Both the position numbers and the translations under genes were made by a program. 64,000 bases of DNA from Elephas maximus indicus (lineage: Eukaryota; Chordata; Mammalia; Proboscidea; Elephantidae). The stretch spans positions 133,010,001 to 133,074,000 of the forward strand of contig NC_064820.1 of NCBI RefSeq assembly GCF_024166365.1. The letters are read 5' to 3'. Below the pieces are notes generated by a model. It saw only the letters and a list, made by a program, of their open reading frames with translations. It did not search any database and was not told the origin of the DNA. Below are positions 11,075-21,740 of this stretch, one piece after another. The number at the start of each line of letters is the position of its first letter. Positions within the stretch are counted from its first letter, which is position 1.

Positions 11075-11585
11075 GACGTGACCACTTTAAATATCTATTG
11101 CTGCATAAACAAACCACTCCAAAATTTAGTGGCTTATAACAATGTATTATTTCTCATAATTCTGTAATTCAGGCTGAGATCAGCTGAGTGATTCTTCTGT
11201 CCACATAGAATTTCCTACGATTGTGTCGTCATTCATATGTCAAGAGACTTAGCTGCAATGGCTGGAATGGCTAGAGCTAGCTAGGCACCTCTTTCTCTTT
11301 GTAGCTAGATTGATAGTGCTCTCAGTATAATCACACTTCTTACATGGCTGCTGGTTTTTAAGAGGGAAGAAGAAAAGCTACCACTTTTCTTAAACTGGTA
11401 TGCTATCACTTCTTCCATATTCTAATTGGTCAAAGCAATGCACAGGCCAACCCAGATTCAAGAGGAGGAGAAATAAACTCCACTTCTTGATATATGGAAT
11501 TTTTTGTGAACACAAAGAGAAGGAATGGATGGTGGACTGTCTTTGGAGACTATTTACTATAGGGACACATTTCACATCCAAGCAA
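11075..11585 (+). repeat. MLT1-type MaLR LTR
   Basis: Ordered MaLR landmarks: TATTGCTGCATAAACAAACC, TTAGTGGCTTATAACAATG, TGGCTGCTGGTTTTTAAGAG, GGAAGAAGAAAAGCTACCA, TATCACTTCTTCCATATTCT, and CCAACCCAGATTCAAGAGGA. Old solo LTR. The 109-codon frame overlapping it (11400-11729) is not a gene. Confidence 0.6.
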
Positions 11586-11599
11586 AAATTTGTACTTGC

Positions 11600-11733
11600 A
11601 TTTTTATTTTACCCCTCTTATAAAATTAATAATGAAAATATTCATTTGTTTCAAAAATTACATTTCAAAATCGATAACTTTTTAAACTCCTTTCCATCTT
11701 CTTGTACATACATCTTTGCACATGCATAAGAAT
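11600..11733 (+). repeat. Old L1 fragment, left of RTE insertion
   Basis: Ends TCTTCTTGTACATACATCTTTGCACATG, a known order in old L1 3' regions. Its continuation appears at 13446-13550 (GATAAATTCCTAC, then TTTCTGGGTCAA), across the RTE at 11734-13445. The 8-bp ATAAGAAT at 11726-11733 recurs at 13446-13453. Confidence 0.6.
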
Positions 11734-12610
11734 TTTTGTTGCTGTTATTAGGTGCCATCCAGTCACTTCCAACTAATAGCAACCCTATGTACAACAGAAT
11801 TAAACATTGTCGGTCCTGTGCCATCTTCACAACTGTTGTTATGTTTGAGCCCATTGTTGCAGCCAATGTGTCAATCCATCTCATCAAGCATCTTCCTCTT
11901 TTTAGGTGACCCTCTGCTTAACCAAGCATGATGTCCTTCTCCAGGGACTGGTCTCTTCTAGTAACATATCCAAAGTACGTGAGACAAAGTTTCACCATCC
12001 TCCCTTCTAAGGAACATTCTGGCTGTACTTCTTCCAAGACAGATTCGTTCATTCTTTTGGTAGTCCATGATACATTCAATATTCTTCACTAAAACCATAA
12101 TTCAAAGGCAGGAATTTTTCTTCCATCCTCCTTATACATACTTAAGCTTTCGCACACATGAGGCGATTGAAAATACCACGGCTTGGGTCAGGCACACCTC
12201 GGTCCTCAAGGTGACATGTTTGGTTTTTAATATTTGACAGGTTTGTTGGAGCAGATTTGCCAAATGCAATACATTGTTTCTTGACTGTTGCTTTCATGGG
12301 TTTTGATTGTGGATCCAAGTAAAATGAAATCCTTGACAATTTTAATATTGTCTTCATGTATCTTGATGTTGCTTATTGGTTCAGTTGTGAGGATCTTTGT
12401 TTTCCTTATGTTGAAGTATAATTCATACTGAAGGCTGTAGTCTTTGATTTTCATCAGTAAGTGCCTCAAGTCCTCTTCCCTTTCAGCAAGCAAGGTTGTA
12501 TCATCTGCATATTCCGGGTTGTTAATGAGTCTTCCTCTAATCCTGATGATACCTTCTTCTCCATATACCCTGGCTTCTTGGATTTTTTGCTCAGTATACA
12601 GATTGAATAA

Positions 12611-12955
12611 TTATGGTGAAAGGATATCCTGACACCTACCTTTCTTGATTTTAAACCACTCAATATCTCTCTGTTCTGTTTGAACAACTGCCTCTTGTTC
12701 TATATACAGGTTCCACATGAGCACAACTAAGTGTACTGGAATTCCCATTCTTTGCAATGTTATACATAATTTGTTATGATCCACATAGTCAAATGACTTT
12801 ACATAGTCAATAAAACACAGGTAGACATGTTTTTGGTATTCTCCGCTTTCAGCTAAGATTCTTTTGACATCACCAATGATATCCCTTGTTCCACATCCTC
12901 TTCTGAATCCGGCTTGAATTCCTGCAGTTCCTTGTGGATGTACTGTTGCAACCAT
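12611..12955 (-). pseudogene. RTE reverse transcriptase open remnant
   Basis: A 114-codon open block on the minus strand with IQAGFRRGCGTRDIIGDV, YLCFIDYVKSFDYVDHNKLC and a LYIEQEAVVQTEQ stretch. These correspond to consecutive parts of the RTE palm domain. It retains motif A, unlike the plus-strand copy at 5613. It is not a complete domain because frameshifts lie on both sides. Confidence 0.88.
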
Positions 12956-13182
12956 TTTTGAATGACCTTCAGCAAAATTTTACTTGCCTCTGATATCAAT
13001 GACACTGTTCAATAATTTCCACTTTCTGTTGGATCACCTTTCTTTGGGATGTGCACAGATATGGATCTCTTCCAGTCAGTTGGTCAGGTAACTGTCTCCC
13101 AAATTTCTTGGCACAGATGAGAAAGTGCTTCCAGTGTTGCATCCATTTGTGGAAAAATCTCACTTGATATTCCATCAATTCC

Positions 13183-13428
13183 TATTCTGTTCGAATGACT
13201 GCCTCTTGATCTATATACAGGTTCTGCATGAGCACAGTGAAGTATTCTGGAATTCCCATTCTTTGCAATCTTATCCATAACTTGTTATGATCCACACAGT
13301 CAAATGCTTTTGTATAAAACACAGGTTAACATCTTTCTGGTATTCTCTGCTCTCAGCCAAGATCCATCTGACATCAGCAATGATATCCCTCATTCCATGT
13401 CATCGTCTTCTGAATCTAGCTTGAATAG
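13183..13428 (-). repeat. Second copy of an RTE internal segment
   Basis: About 245 bp matching 12668-12925 in the same orientation: TGACTGCCTCTTGATCTATA against CAACTGCCTCTTGTTCTATA, then GGAATTCCCATTCTTTGCAA in both. The copy lacks a few bases of motif A (CAAATGCTTTTGTATAAAAC). It is a direct repeat inside the RTE insertion. Confidence 0.85.
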
Positions 13429-13445
13429 TTAAATAGGTTAATAGC

Positions 13446-13550
13446 TATAAGAATATCTGAAGATAAATTCCTACAAATAAAATTTCTGGGTCAACTATTA
13501 TGTGAATTTGAAGTTTTGAAATTAACAAATTGGAAAAAGGGAGGTTTATA
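13446..13550 (+). repeat. Old L1 fragment, right of RTE insertion
   Basis: Continues the L1 broken at 11733, with GAAGATAAATTCCTACAAAT followed by TTTCTGGGTCAACTATTATG. Together the two pieces give the L1 order expected before the RTE inserted. Confidence 0.55.
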
Positions 13551-13562
13551 CTCTATATCAGA

Positions 13563-13600
13563 GCTGCTATGAGTTGGAATTGACTCAAAAGCAGCGGTGT
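13563..13600 (+). repeat. AfroSINE 3'-end relic
   Basis: GCTGCTATGAGTTGGAATTGACTC followed by CAGCGGTG is the end of the SINE body. The head is missing. Confidence 0.6.
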
Positions 13601-14925
13601 GTGTGTATCAGAGCCTTGCAACCATTATTTCAGTGGTTTCTGAGTCACAAATTTAATCACCACACACTCTACAATCTCTTTTTTTTTTCCTTAAAAAAAA
13701 TAAACCCGCCTCTCAATCTCACAGCATTTTGTTTCAATTTAGCTTTCTCTTCAAACCAAATTCTCAGATTTTTTTTTTTTTTTAGTTTGATATTTTCCTA
13801 AAACTCTATCTTCTCTTTGCCATGGACACACTACTTACCTCAAAAGACAAACTTGACTCTTGGGGAACTATATGGCAGCCATTCCAATGCCACGTTACTC
13901 AATGTTGAATCAGCTTGGCTTTTGCTTCTGCCAGAGAAGCAGTCCAATTTTCTGATCAGCAAAGAACAGAAACTAAAGTTCCACAGAAAGTTAAGGAAAG
14001 CAACTATTGTATGAGTATAAACTGAACATAGGGGTGAAAATCAGGGGATTCTTTTGTGATGTAGTTTTTCACTTCATTTACTACTTGAAGAATGCCCACA
14101 ATTAAAGCCAATACTTTTGGAAAGCAAAACTTTCATTCAATTAAAATTAAAATGCCAACAGTAGTTATTTAGTAGAGCTGACGTGATTTTTATTTTCTGA
14201 TTCTTATTTTCTGATTTTTCCATAATTTTACAACAAATATATATTACTTCTGTAGGTAGAAAACTGTTATCTAAAATTTTCTTTCAATCTGGTCTAAATA
14301 GTGAATGTTTGAGAAAAATGCCCAGTGATCATCTCTAGCACAGAAGAGTTCCGCCAAATATTATTGATTTATATACTTTTGTTTTAGTCTTAGAAGATAT
14401 GGCAAATAATCTCCCAAAATGTCTGTGTTTTAATGCAGCTGGGATCAGTTCCCAAATACAGAAAACAATAAGCAATGTACATTCCATACGTGGTGTCGGG
14501 AAAACAAAAAGGGAAGTTAGTAACGGAATGTGATGTCTACGCCCAGTGTTTAATTACAGTATCATCCAAAATTGTTCCTTTGGTATTTTTAGTTTTAGAT
14601 TTTATAGAAATTGATTGGATTGCATATACAGTGATCCAAACCATTTGTTAAAAGAATAAAAAATTTATCCAGCCATGTCAAATGCCTTAGTATGTGCTTG
14701 AGACATGCTTTTTCTTCCTGTATAATTGAATGTATGACAAAGTTTATCATACACATCTTGTTTATTTGTAAGGCAAACTTTTTGCCCAGAATAAGCAACT
14801 GTAAAGATGAAATGGCAAGGGTTGAGGGACCCACTCAATTAACCCTCTGAGTCTGTACAATGTAATTGGGGGGAAAGACTTTTGTTCATACTATTCATCT
14901 GAAGAAGCCCTACAAGTTTATCATT
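13601..14925. other. Unassigned noncoding stretch
   Basis: Contains T-runs at 13678-13688 and 13769-13782. The short open frames near 13574-14014 lack coding signs. No gene is seen. Confidence 0.5.
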
Positions 14926-15354
14926 TAAGTTCCCAAGGGCTGCCATAACAAAATACCACAAAGTGGATGGATTTAAAGAACAGAAATTTATTTTCTCACT
15001 GTTCTGGAGGTTAGAAGTCCAAATACAGGGCTGTGCTCTCTCTCTCTCCACTCTAGGGGAAGATCCTTCCTTGCCTCCTCTAGCTTCCAGAAGCCCCAGA
15101 CATTTCTTCTCATTCCTTGACTTGTAGATGGATCTTCACATGTTGTCTTCCCCTTGTCTGTCCTTTTCTTTTATCAAACACCCCCCTTAAAAGGAATTAG
15201 GATCAGGACCCACCCTACTCCAGTATGACTTCCTTAATTTAACTGATATCATCTGCAAAGAAAAACCCTATTTCCTCAAATAAGTTCCCATTCACTAGTG
15301 CAGGGCTTAGGACTTCAACAGTATCTTTTTGGGAGACACAATTCAACCCATAAC
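14926..15354 (+). repeat. MaLR-type LTR
   Basis: GGGCTGCCATAACAAAATAC, CACTGTTCTGGAGGTTAGAA, CTTGCCTCCTCTAGCTTC, CATCTGCAAAGAAAAACCC and ACAATTCAACCCATAACA occur in the standard MaLR order. Old solo LTR without internal sequence. Confidence 0.75.
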
Positions 15355-15699
15355 ATTTACCTATCTCGAAGTAAAAACTCCTGTTTTCTACTACAGGAGT
15401 CTTTGATGCAGAGCTAGGCCAGATTCACCTGCACCAATAGGATGCAATATATGTATCTATTATGACACTCACCACTTTTAACAGGAATCATGTGCTTACT
15501 TGTCTACTTTCCCAACCAGGCTGTGAGACCCTCTCAGACAGGAATCAAATCTCACTCAGCCTTCACAGTGCCTAGCATCTACTTGGTCCTTAGTACATGT
15601 CGATGTGTAGAATGTTTCCCCTTTGAACTTACCTCAACAACAGTAATATCAGCTAGATTTGTTGATTAGCTGGCATCATTCCCACTAAGCCTCATAAAA

Positions 15700-15870
15700 A
15701 AACTGGAAAAATTAGGTCCTGTGCCAGTCTTACAGATAAGAAAACTGAGGCTCAGAGGATTTAAGTAATAAGTCTAAGAATACACAATTAGTAAAACTGA
15801 AAGGGCTAGGATTCTACCCCCAGTATGTGTGACCCCAAGTCTCTGCCAACACTTAGCATTACACCCATCT
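15700..15870 (-). repeat. MIR
   Basis: Reverse-complement MIR core: CAGATAAGAAAACTGAGGCT, CAGAGGATTTAAGTAA, and GGGCTAGGATTCTACCCC. Ancient tRNA-derived SINE. Confidence 0.8.
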
Positions 15871-15954
15871 GCCTCTGTTGAAGAGAGATGAATGAGAAGC
15901 CTCAGAAGGATCAAGGAAGAGGGAGGTCATTTGTCTCTACCTATTGTTTCCAGA

Positions 15955-16122
15955 GGAAATCCTGGTGGCAGAGTGGTTAAGAGCTACAGCTTCTAAACAA
16001 AGGGTCAGCAGTTCGAACCCACCAGGCGCTCCTTGGAAATTCTATGGGGCAGTTCTACTTTGTCCTATAGGGTTCTTATGAGTTGGAATTGACTCGATGG
16101 CAACGGGTTTGGTTTTTGGGTT
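15955..16122 (+). repeat. AfroSINE, short form, with 13-bp target duplication
   Basis: Complete copy: head AATCCTGGTGG with A-box-like GTGGTTAAGAGC, B-box-like CAGTTCGAACCCA, body GGGGCAGTTCTACTTTGTCC, and tail GGGTTTGGTTTTTGGG. TATTGTTTCCAGA at 15942-15954 and 16123-16135 is a perfect 13-bp target-site duplication, so this is a comparatively young copy with exact ends. Confidence 0.96.
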
Positions 16123-16135
16123 TATTGTTTCCAGA

Positions 16136-18015
16136 AAGTCCAAGAGAACATACTTGGGACATCCTAACACACATTAATGTGAGATTCCTCTATTGCCACA
16201 TACCTCCCTTTGCAAATTTTAACACATCATAAACACAGTAGCCTCTGCCCTTTCATCCCTACTCCAGTCACAGTTAGAAAGTGGTGAAACTGAAGTAGAA
16301 TGAGGTTAAATTGTTTCTTAGAATAGGACTTGCAATCTCTTACTATTAGAGCACTTGGAAGGCACTATTCTTCTATTTCCCATTTAGAGGAATAAAAAAA
16401 GAAAAGGGGGAAAAAGGACAAAAAAAAGGGGGGGGGAAGCAAACCACATGCTGAGGTTAATGAGAAGAACATATAAAGGAAATATTTTTCCGTTTTGCAG
16501 GCCTTCGTTCTGGCCTATTTATATACATCTTACCGAGAAAGTACGTCCTGCAGAACATGTCAGAATTAGGGATGCTGAATTTTCAGCAACTCTCTGCTGC
16601 TTCTAGCTGTGCTTTGAGTTTGACCCGGGCAAGTCTAACATAGAGTGCCGATGTGCGGTTTCCCATACTTTGTTCAGCTCTGCTGTGTTATCTCTTAGCT
16701 AGCAAAATGATCTTATGGTTTATTTCGCATGGGGTACATAAAGGGCCCAAGTTACGTAAGGCTATTAAATCAGAACCTGCCTAGGCGTCTTTGGAAGGCT
16801 GTTAGGCTAGTTCATGCTGGGCAAATACAATTAGAGTGCTGGCTATTATTTACAGCAAATACCAGTGAAAATAACCTCAAGTTCCTGGGTTTATTAACAT
16901 TAATGCTGAAGGAGGAGGGGGAGGGCCAATGTGGACCGTGTTCAGTGTTGCAGCTTGCACTGATTAAAACCCTACTTGTCATATTCTATATCATCGTACT
17001 GTAGTTATAGCAAATGTTCCTTGTAATGCATTTTCAAGTACAAAAATTGCTTCAGAAAAGAGCATTTAGAAAACTAATTCTATTGAAACCAATGAAGTGT
17101 TGACACATTGCCTGATGCAGATTTGTTTAAAGAGGCTTGTTTTAAGTTATAAAAGTACAGTCCTGGAGGCAAAAAATGAGTGACTCCTCAGTCTAGTGAC
17201 GGCGAGAACAGTGAAGCAGTCTGTTCAGCCAGCACCCCCTCATTAATCCTTGCCCGTAATTCTACCCTAGTCACCTTCTCCCTTGCCTGACTCTATAGAA
17301 TTTCAAACCTGCTGCCAGCCCAGCAACTCGCTCAGAAATCATTCATTACTCAGGTAAGGCATTTATAATGTTTGCTGATGTGTCGGGGAATAGGAACACG
17401 GTGTAAATCTGGGCTGAGGAGTGCTCTTTTTTGTCGTCTAAATTGCTCCTGTGTGATGTGTTCCATAAGCATCAAAAATCTCCAGGGCTTTTGAAATCCT
17501 GATCTTTCTAAAAGTAGCATTTCACTGGGCCCAACCCTGGGAAGAAAAAAGGATAGAAAATCTTTGCCGCTGTAAAGAAAGAGACAGCATTAAGGGAAAC
17601 GCTGATTATTCACCTTGATCTAGGGCACTGGCTCCCACCAAAAACCTTCAGTGTCTATGGCCACTGCAGAAATCAAACACAAAGCTGCCATCTCTTGCAT
17701 TCTAAACAGGCTGGCAGTGTAGCCAAATTAAGCAGTTTAGTGATGAGAGTGTGTTAATGAATGAAGTGGTCAAGGAAAGAAGGCTGGTTCCATTTTGTAC
17801 AAGACCAGCTATGCTGGGAAAGCATCCAGCAGCCATTGTTGGGTGGTGGCTCCATGTTTGGGGAGGTGCTTTACCCCAGGGTGGTATCAGGGGTGTCCAC
17901 AATGACACATGTGGAAACAGGGTTTCTGGCAGGGTGGTGGATGGAGTCACACTTTCTTTTGTTCACTTAGGCTGCAAATTCATCAAATTTGCTGTGGCTA
18001 TTTGCAACCACATTG
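16136..18015. other. Repeat-poor noncoding stretch
   Basis: Holds an A/G-run at 16388-16437. Otherwise it has no transposon I can name. A 91-codon open frame at 16729-17004 and small frames near 17702-18026 carry no domain. Possibly conserved noncoding sequence; not tested. Confidence 0.45.
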
Positions 18016-18218
18016 CCCCCGGGTAGCACAAATAGTTAAAGTGCTGTGCTGCTAACTTCAAGTTGAAGGTTTCAATCCACCCTGAGGTGCCTTGAAAAAA
18101 GGCCTAGCAACCCACTTCTGAAAAATCTGCCTTTGAGGACCTTGTGGAACACAGTTCCACTCTGAAACACATGGGCTCGCCATGAGTCAGACTCAACAGC
18201 AATGGTTTTGGGGTTTTA
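18016..18218 (+). repeat. AfroSINE, long form, diverged
   Basis: Head GGGTAGCACAAATAGTTAAA, B-box-like GGTTTCAATCCA, middle segment AAGGCCTAGCAACCCACTTC, and 3' CATGAGTCAGACTCAACAGC with a GGGGTTTTAATTTG tail. The middle segment differs from other long copies, so this may be a separate subfamily. Confidence 0.85.
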
Positions 18219-18464
18219 ATTTGTATCCAAGTGCATCTGTCTAGAAATCTGATAGGATAACTCTTTAACAGAATCTGTGCCAGGTTATAGGAGACATTCA
18301 ACAGACATTATGCCATCAGATTTTAGGTTGTTAAGTGGCCTAAATAACCATATCCACCTGCCCTGAGGAATAAGAGGAAAAAATAATCAGAGCTCTGGTT
18401 TTTATATCAAGTTTTATATTATAGAAGATTACTCTGCCATAAATGTGATGGTGGTATGGGAAAA

Positions 18465-18625
18465 GCAAAATCTTTGAAGCCACAGAGACATGTTCCATCA
18501 TTTTCTGCCTATGGGGCCTTAAATAAGTGACTTAACCTCTCTGAACCTCAACTTCCTTATCTGTAAACTGAGACTAACAATGCCTACCTCATAAAGTTGT
18601 TGTGAGGCTTAAATTAAATAAACAT
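18465..18625 (+). repeat. MIR
   Basis: AAGTGACTTAACCTCTCTGA, CCTCAACTTCCTTATCTGTA and ACCTCATAAAGTTGTTGTGA in the sense order of MIR. Confidence 0.88.
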
Positions 18626-18690
18626 AACGCTTGTGGTCCCTAGAAGCCACTCTACCAATATACTTTTTGCCCTTCCTTATACAATACATA

Positions 18691-18924
18691 AGGAGCCCTG
18701 GTGGCACAACAGTTAAGAGCTTGGCTGCTAACAGAAACGTTGGCAGTATGAACCCACCCAGCAGCTTCCAGGGAGAAAGACCTGGTGATTTGCTTTCATA
18801 AAGATTATAAAAACCCAACCCAGTGCCATAAAGATTATAGCCAAGAAAAACCTATGGGGCAGTTCTACTCCGTCACATTAGGTTACTATGAGTCGAAATC
18901 AGCTCAATAGCACCTAACAACAAC
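18691..18924 (+). repeat. AfroSINE, long form, with internal insertion
   Basis: Head AGGAGCCCTGGTGGCACAAC, long middle segment, 3' end GCACCTAACAACAAC. CATAAAGATTATA occurs twice (18797-18809 and 18827-18839), separated by a short piece that reads like the antisense SINE tail. This gives an extra 30 bp absent from sister copies. Confidence 0.92.
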
Positions 18925-19572
18925 CTATAATAAATACCGCCACATGGAAACTTTCATGAAAATCAAAAGTCACATCTTAAATCTCTAACAGAATTTGCTT
19001 CTTCAAAGAATTTGATGGCAACTCTAATCCTGTATAGAAGTGTCCTGTTGTAATTAATCTTCTGGTTTTTCTGTTTTGAAATCCTAATTTTCATTTACAG
19101 TCCACGTCGTACTATCCTTTTGTCTCCCCAAAAAGTTAAGCTATAGGTCAGTTTTGAACTCAGAACACGTTTTCCATTGGAATAATTTAAATGTAATACT
19201 TAGAGTCCCAGGCTGACCCATATATCATGAGCTATAGAACTGTACATATCAGCCTCATCCTGGTTCCTGGGAGCAAGGGGCATCTGGGATTAGGGAAAAG
19301 AAAAGGGAACAGGGCTGCCCGGAACAGAATTTAGAAATAGACAAAGTATGGTTTCAGCATCCCCCATATCCCTTCCAATATTCCTTCCCTATTGGCTAGG
19401 GCCCTTCTCCTCATGCCTTCATGCCCACCATACCCTGGATTGACCTAAACACCCACCCCCCCCTCCAAGCCAACTCTCTAGTCCTCCAAATTATCCAGTG
19501 CTCTGAAGATACCACTTCTCCTACTCAAAACTGTCATTTCCTCTGTCAACTCTCAGATAAGAAAATTCTGAA
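18925..19572. other. Unassigned noncoding stretch
   Basis: Contains a C-run near 19451-19459. No gene or confident repeat is seen. Confidence 0.5.
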
Positions 19573-19577
19573 GAAGC

Positions 19578-20087
19578 TGTTATGGGTTGAACTATGTCTT
19601 CCAAAAATATGTGTTAACTTGGCTAGTCCATGATTTCCAGTGTTGTGTGATTGTCCACCATTTTGTCATCTGATGTGATTTTCCTGTGTGTTGTAAATTC
19701 TACCTCTATGATATTAATGAGGTGGGATTAGTGACAGTTATGCTAATGAGGCAGGACTCAATCTACAAAATTGGGTTGCGTCTTATGTCAATCTCTTTTG
19801 AAATATAAAAGAAAGAACCAAGCAGAGAGACATGGGTACCTCATACTCAAGAAAGTAGTGCCAGGAGCAGAGCGTGTCCTTTGGACCCCAGGGTCCCTGT
19901 GCTGAGACACTCCTAGACCAAGGAAAGGACTTTCCTCCAGAGCCGACACAGAGAGAAAGCCTTCCTCTGGAGCTGACGCCCTGAATTTGGACTTCTAGCC
20001 TACTAGACCATGAGAAAATAAATTTCTCTTTATTAAAGCCATCCACTTGTGGTATTTCTATTATAGCAGTATAAGATAACTAAGACA
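19578..20087 (+). mobile_element. Solo LTR, MaLR-like, 510 bp, with 5-bp target duplication
   Basis: Begins TGTTATGGGTTGAACTATG and ends ATAACTAAGACA, flanked by GAAGC (19573-19577) and GAAAC (20088-20092), a 4-of-5 match. Internal order (ATGTCTTCCAAAAATATGTG, CTTCTAGCCT, GAGAAAATAAATTTCTCT, GCCATCCACTTGTGG) is the MaLR/ERVL type. A TATA-like AAATATAAAAG near 19801 and an AATAAA near 20017 fit LTR promoter and polyadenylation positions. No internal retroviral genes adjoin. Confidence 0.8.
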
Positions 20088-20092
20088 GAAAC

Positions 20093-20427
20093 CTTTGAAC
20101 TTCAAAGAGGTATCTTCATTTTAGAAATAGGTTTGTTAACCCAAATAAATGACTGATTTATGGAATACCAGCAAAAAATCTTTTATGGTGACACAGGTCT
20201 GGTGGAGCCATTGTATTGGTAGAAATTTGTATCTTTCAAGTAGTTATAAGTTTAGGATGGCCTATATGGGGTTTGGATGACCTGAGATTCATAACTACCA
20301 TCCTTTCACAAGGAAATTCTTGGGTGTCATTTGTGGTTCACACACCCTACACATTTTTTTGTAATCATTGTCATTTTTGTTCTTTTTGCACCTACCTCCT
20401 CTCAGAAAACCCAGATGAGGAAGATTA
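20093..20427. other. Unassigned noncoding stretch
   Basis: No gene or confident repeat. A 71-codon frame at 20216-20431 is featureless. Confidence 0.45.
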
Positions 20428-20548
20428 CTGACCCATTTCACAAATGAAGAAACTGTGAACCAAAAATCTTAAGCAGCTTTTGCAAGGTGATACAGCTAGT
20501 AAGTGGCTGAGCCACAATTCCAGTACAAATCTGTCTTCTGACTCAAGG
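20428..20548 (-). repeat. MIR
   Basis: ACCCATTTCACAAATGAAGA, CTTTTGCAAGGTGATACAGC and TAGTAAGTGGCTGAGCC form an antisense MIR core. Confidence 0.82.
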
Positions 20549-20892
20549 CACACAGCAGCCCAGGGGCAGGGACTAGAAGGCAGAAGGGGGTGGGAAAGCT
20601 GGGAATAGGGAACCCAGGGTCAAGAAGGGAGAGTGTTGACATGCCGTGGGGTTGTTAACCAATGTTATAAAACAATATGTGAACTAAATGTTTAATTAGA
20701 AACTAGTGAGTTCTATAAACCTTCATTTAAAGTACAATAAACAATCTGTCTCCTTCCAGAGCTTGAGCCTTTAACTACTGCACAGTACTATGCTGCAATC
20801 TTAGCCCTGAAGCTAACATTTGAGACTGTAGAGTCCAGCAACTCATTTCTCCTGTGAGAAAGTGTTATAAGCTCTCATTATTTGTGTACCTC
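20549..20892. other. Unassigned noncoding stretch
   Basis: No gene or clear repeat. Confidence 0.5.
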
Positions 20893-20981
20893 TGAGGATG
20901 GCAGAGGACCGGGCGCGTTTCATTCTGTTGTACATAAGGTCACCATGAGTTAGAGCTGACTGGATGGCACCTAACAACAAC
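20893..20981 (+). mobile_element. RTE 3'-terminal fragment
   Basis: GAGGATGGCAGAGGACCGGG, CATTCTGTTGTACATAAGG and GGCACCTAACAACAAC match the last 90 bases of the RTE copy ending at 54020. Severely 5'-truncated insertion. Confidence 0.85.
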
Positions 20982-21508
20982 TTATACACCATCATCCATA
21001 TGTTCAGAGTCACCTGAGTCTACTTTCCTTGAAGGGTCTGCTATATTCTTTAATTACCATCACATGTGTGCAAATCACGTTTTACTCTCTTTTGTATTCA
21101 CCCAATAGCTACTGGTGGAGCAGAAGCTCCTGGGTGACTTTTTGGTGGACGGTTACATTTTACTAGTGAACCTAACAATCCGTGCTACATTACATGAATT
21201 CCAGCTTCTTATGTGTGTCCACACAGTGGCTTGACCAGTGAAACCCTCTCAAATTTCCTCCGAAGCAAAGAGGCAAATGTTTTGGTTAATTGGTATGGTC
21301 AAGTCTCAGTTTGAGAGAGACATGTTTTCTTGGCCCACAGTTTAGGGTTTCATGCTGATCTGGTTGACACAGTTCAAATCAGTTTGACCCACTGCTGCAG
21401 TAGTTATCCTTTGATCTGGAATCTAGTTTGTAATTTGACCCATTCAGATGGCTTTCCTATAATAGTGAAGCAAGACAAAACCAAATCAGCCTATTTATCT
21501 TAATGGGC
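20982..21508. other. Unassigned noncoding stretch
   Basis: No gene, no confident repeat. Confidence 0.5.
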
Positions 21509-21551
21509 TTTTTTTCTTTCTTTCTTTCTCTCTCTCCATTTTTTTTTTTAG
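21509..21551 (+). repeat. Pyrimidine-rich microsatellite (TTTC-type)
   Basis: T-run, four TTTC units, then TC units and a second T-run. Likely length-variable. Confidence 0.85.
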
Positions 21552-21680
21552 ACATGAGGCCTTCCCGGTCTTTTGTAGAGAAGAAAAAGGAATCTGTGTA
21601 TCTGATGGGCTTTGAAATACCATCTGGTGTTTAATGTCATTGTGCTCTGTTCTCATAGTGGTGTGCTGAATCATATCTGA

Positions 21681-21740
21681 AAAGTTCAACAAGCGTTCAG
21701 TCACAGTCAAAAAGTTCAACAAGCGTTCAGTCACAGTCAC
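21681..21740. repeat. 30-bp tandem duplication, two copies
   Basis: 21681-21710 and 21711-21740 agree at 29 of 30 bases (only the last base differs, A against C). Each contains GTTCAACAAGCGTTCAGTCA. The low divergence means it arose recently. No known repeat covers it. Confidence 0.95.

Larger units (their letters stand above)
11734..13445 (-). mobile_element. RTE-clade LINE, minus strand, internally duplicated
   Basis: On the plus strand it starts with the 3' terminus (TTGTTGCTGTTATTAGGTGCC) and runs back into the reverse transcriptase. RT motif A is present (FIDYVKSFDYVDH, encoded near 12770-12815) and YADD is intact at 12500-12511. At about 13183 the sequence jumps back to a region already present at 12668-12925 and repeats it to about 13428. 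Frameshifts and stops break the ORF. A candidate target duplication ATAAGAAT flanks the whole unit (11726-11733, 13446-13453), so both copies of the duplicated part belong to one insertion. Confidence 0.9.
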
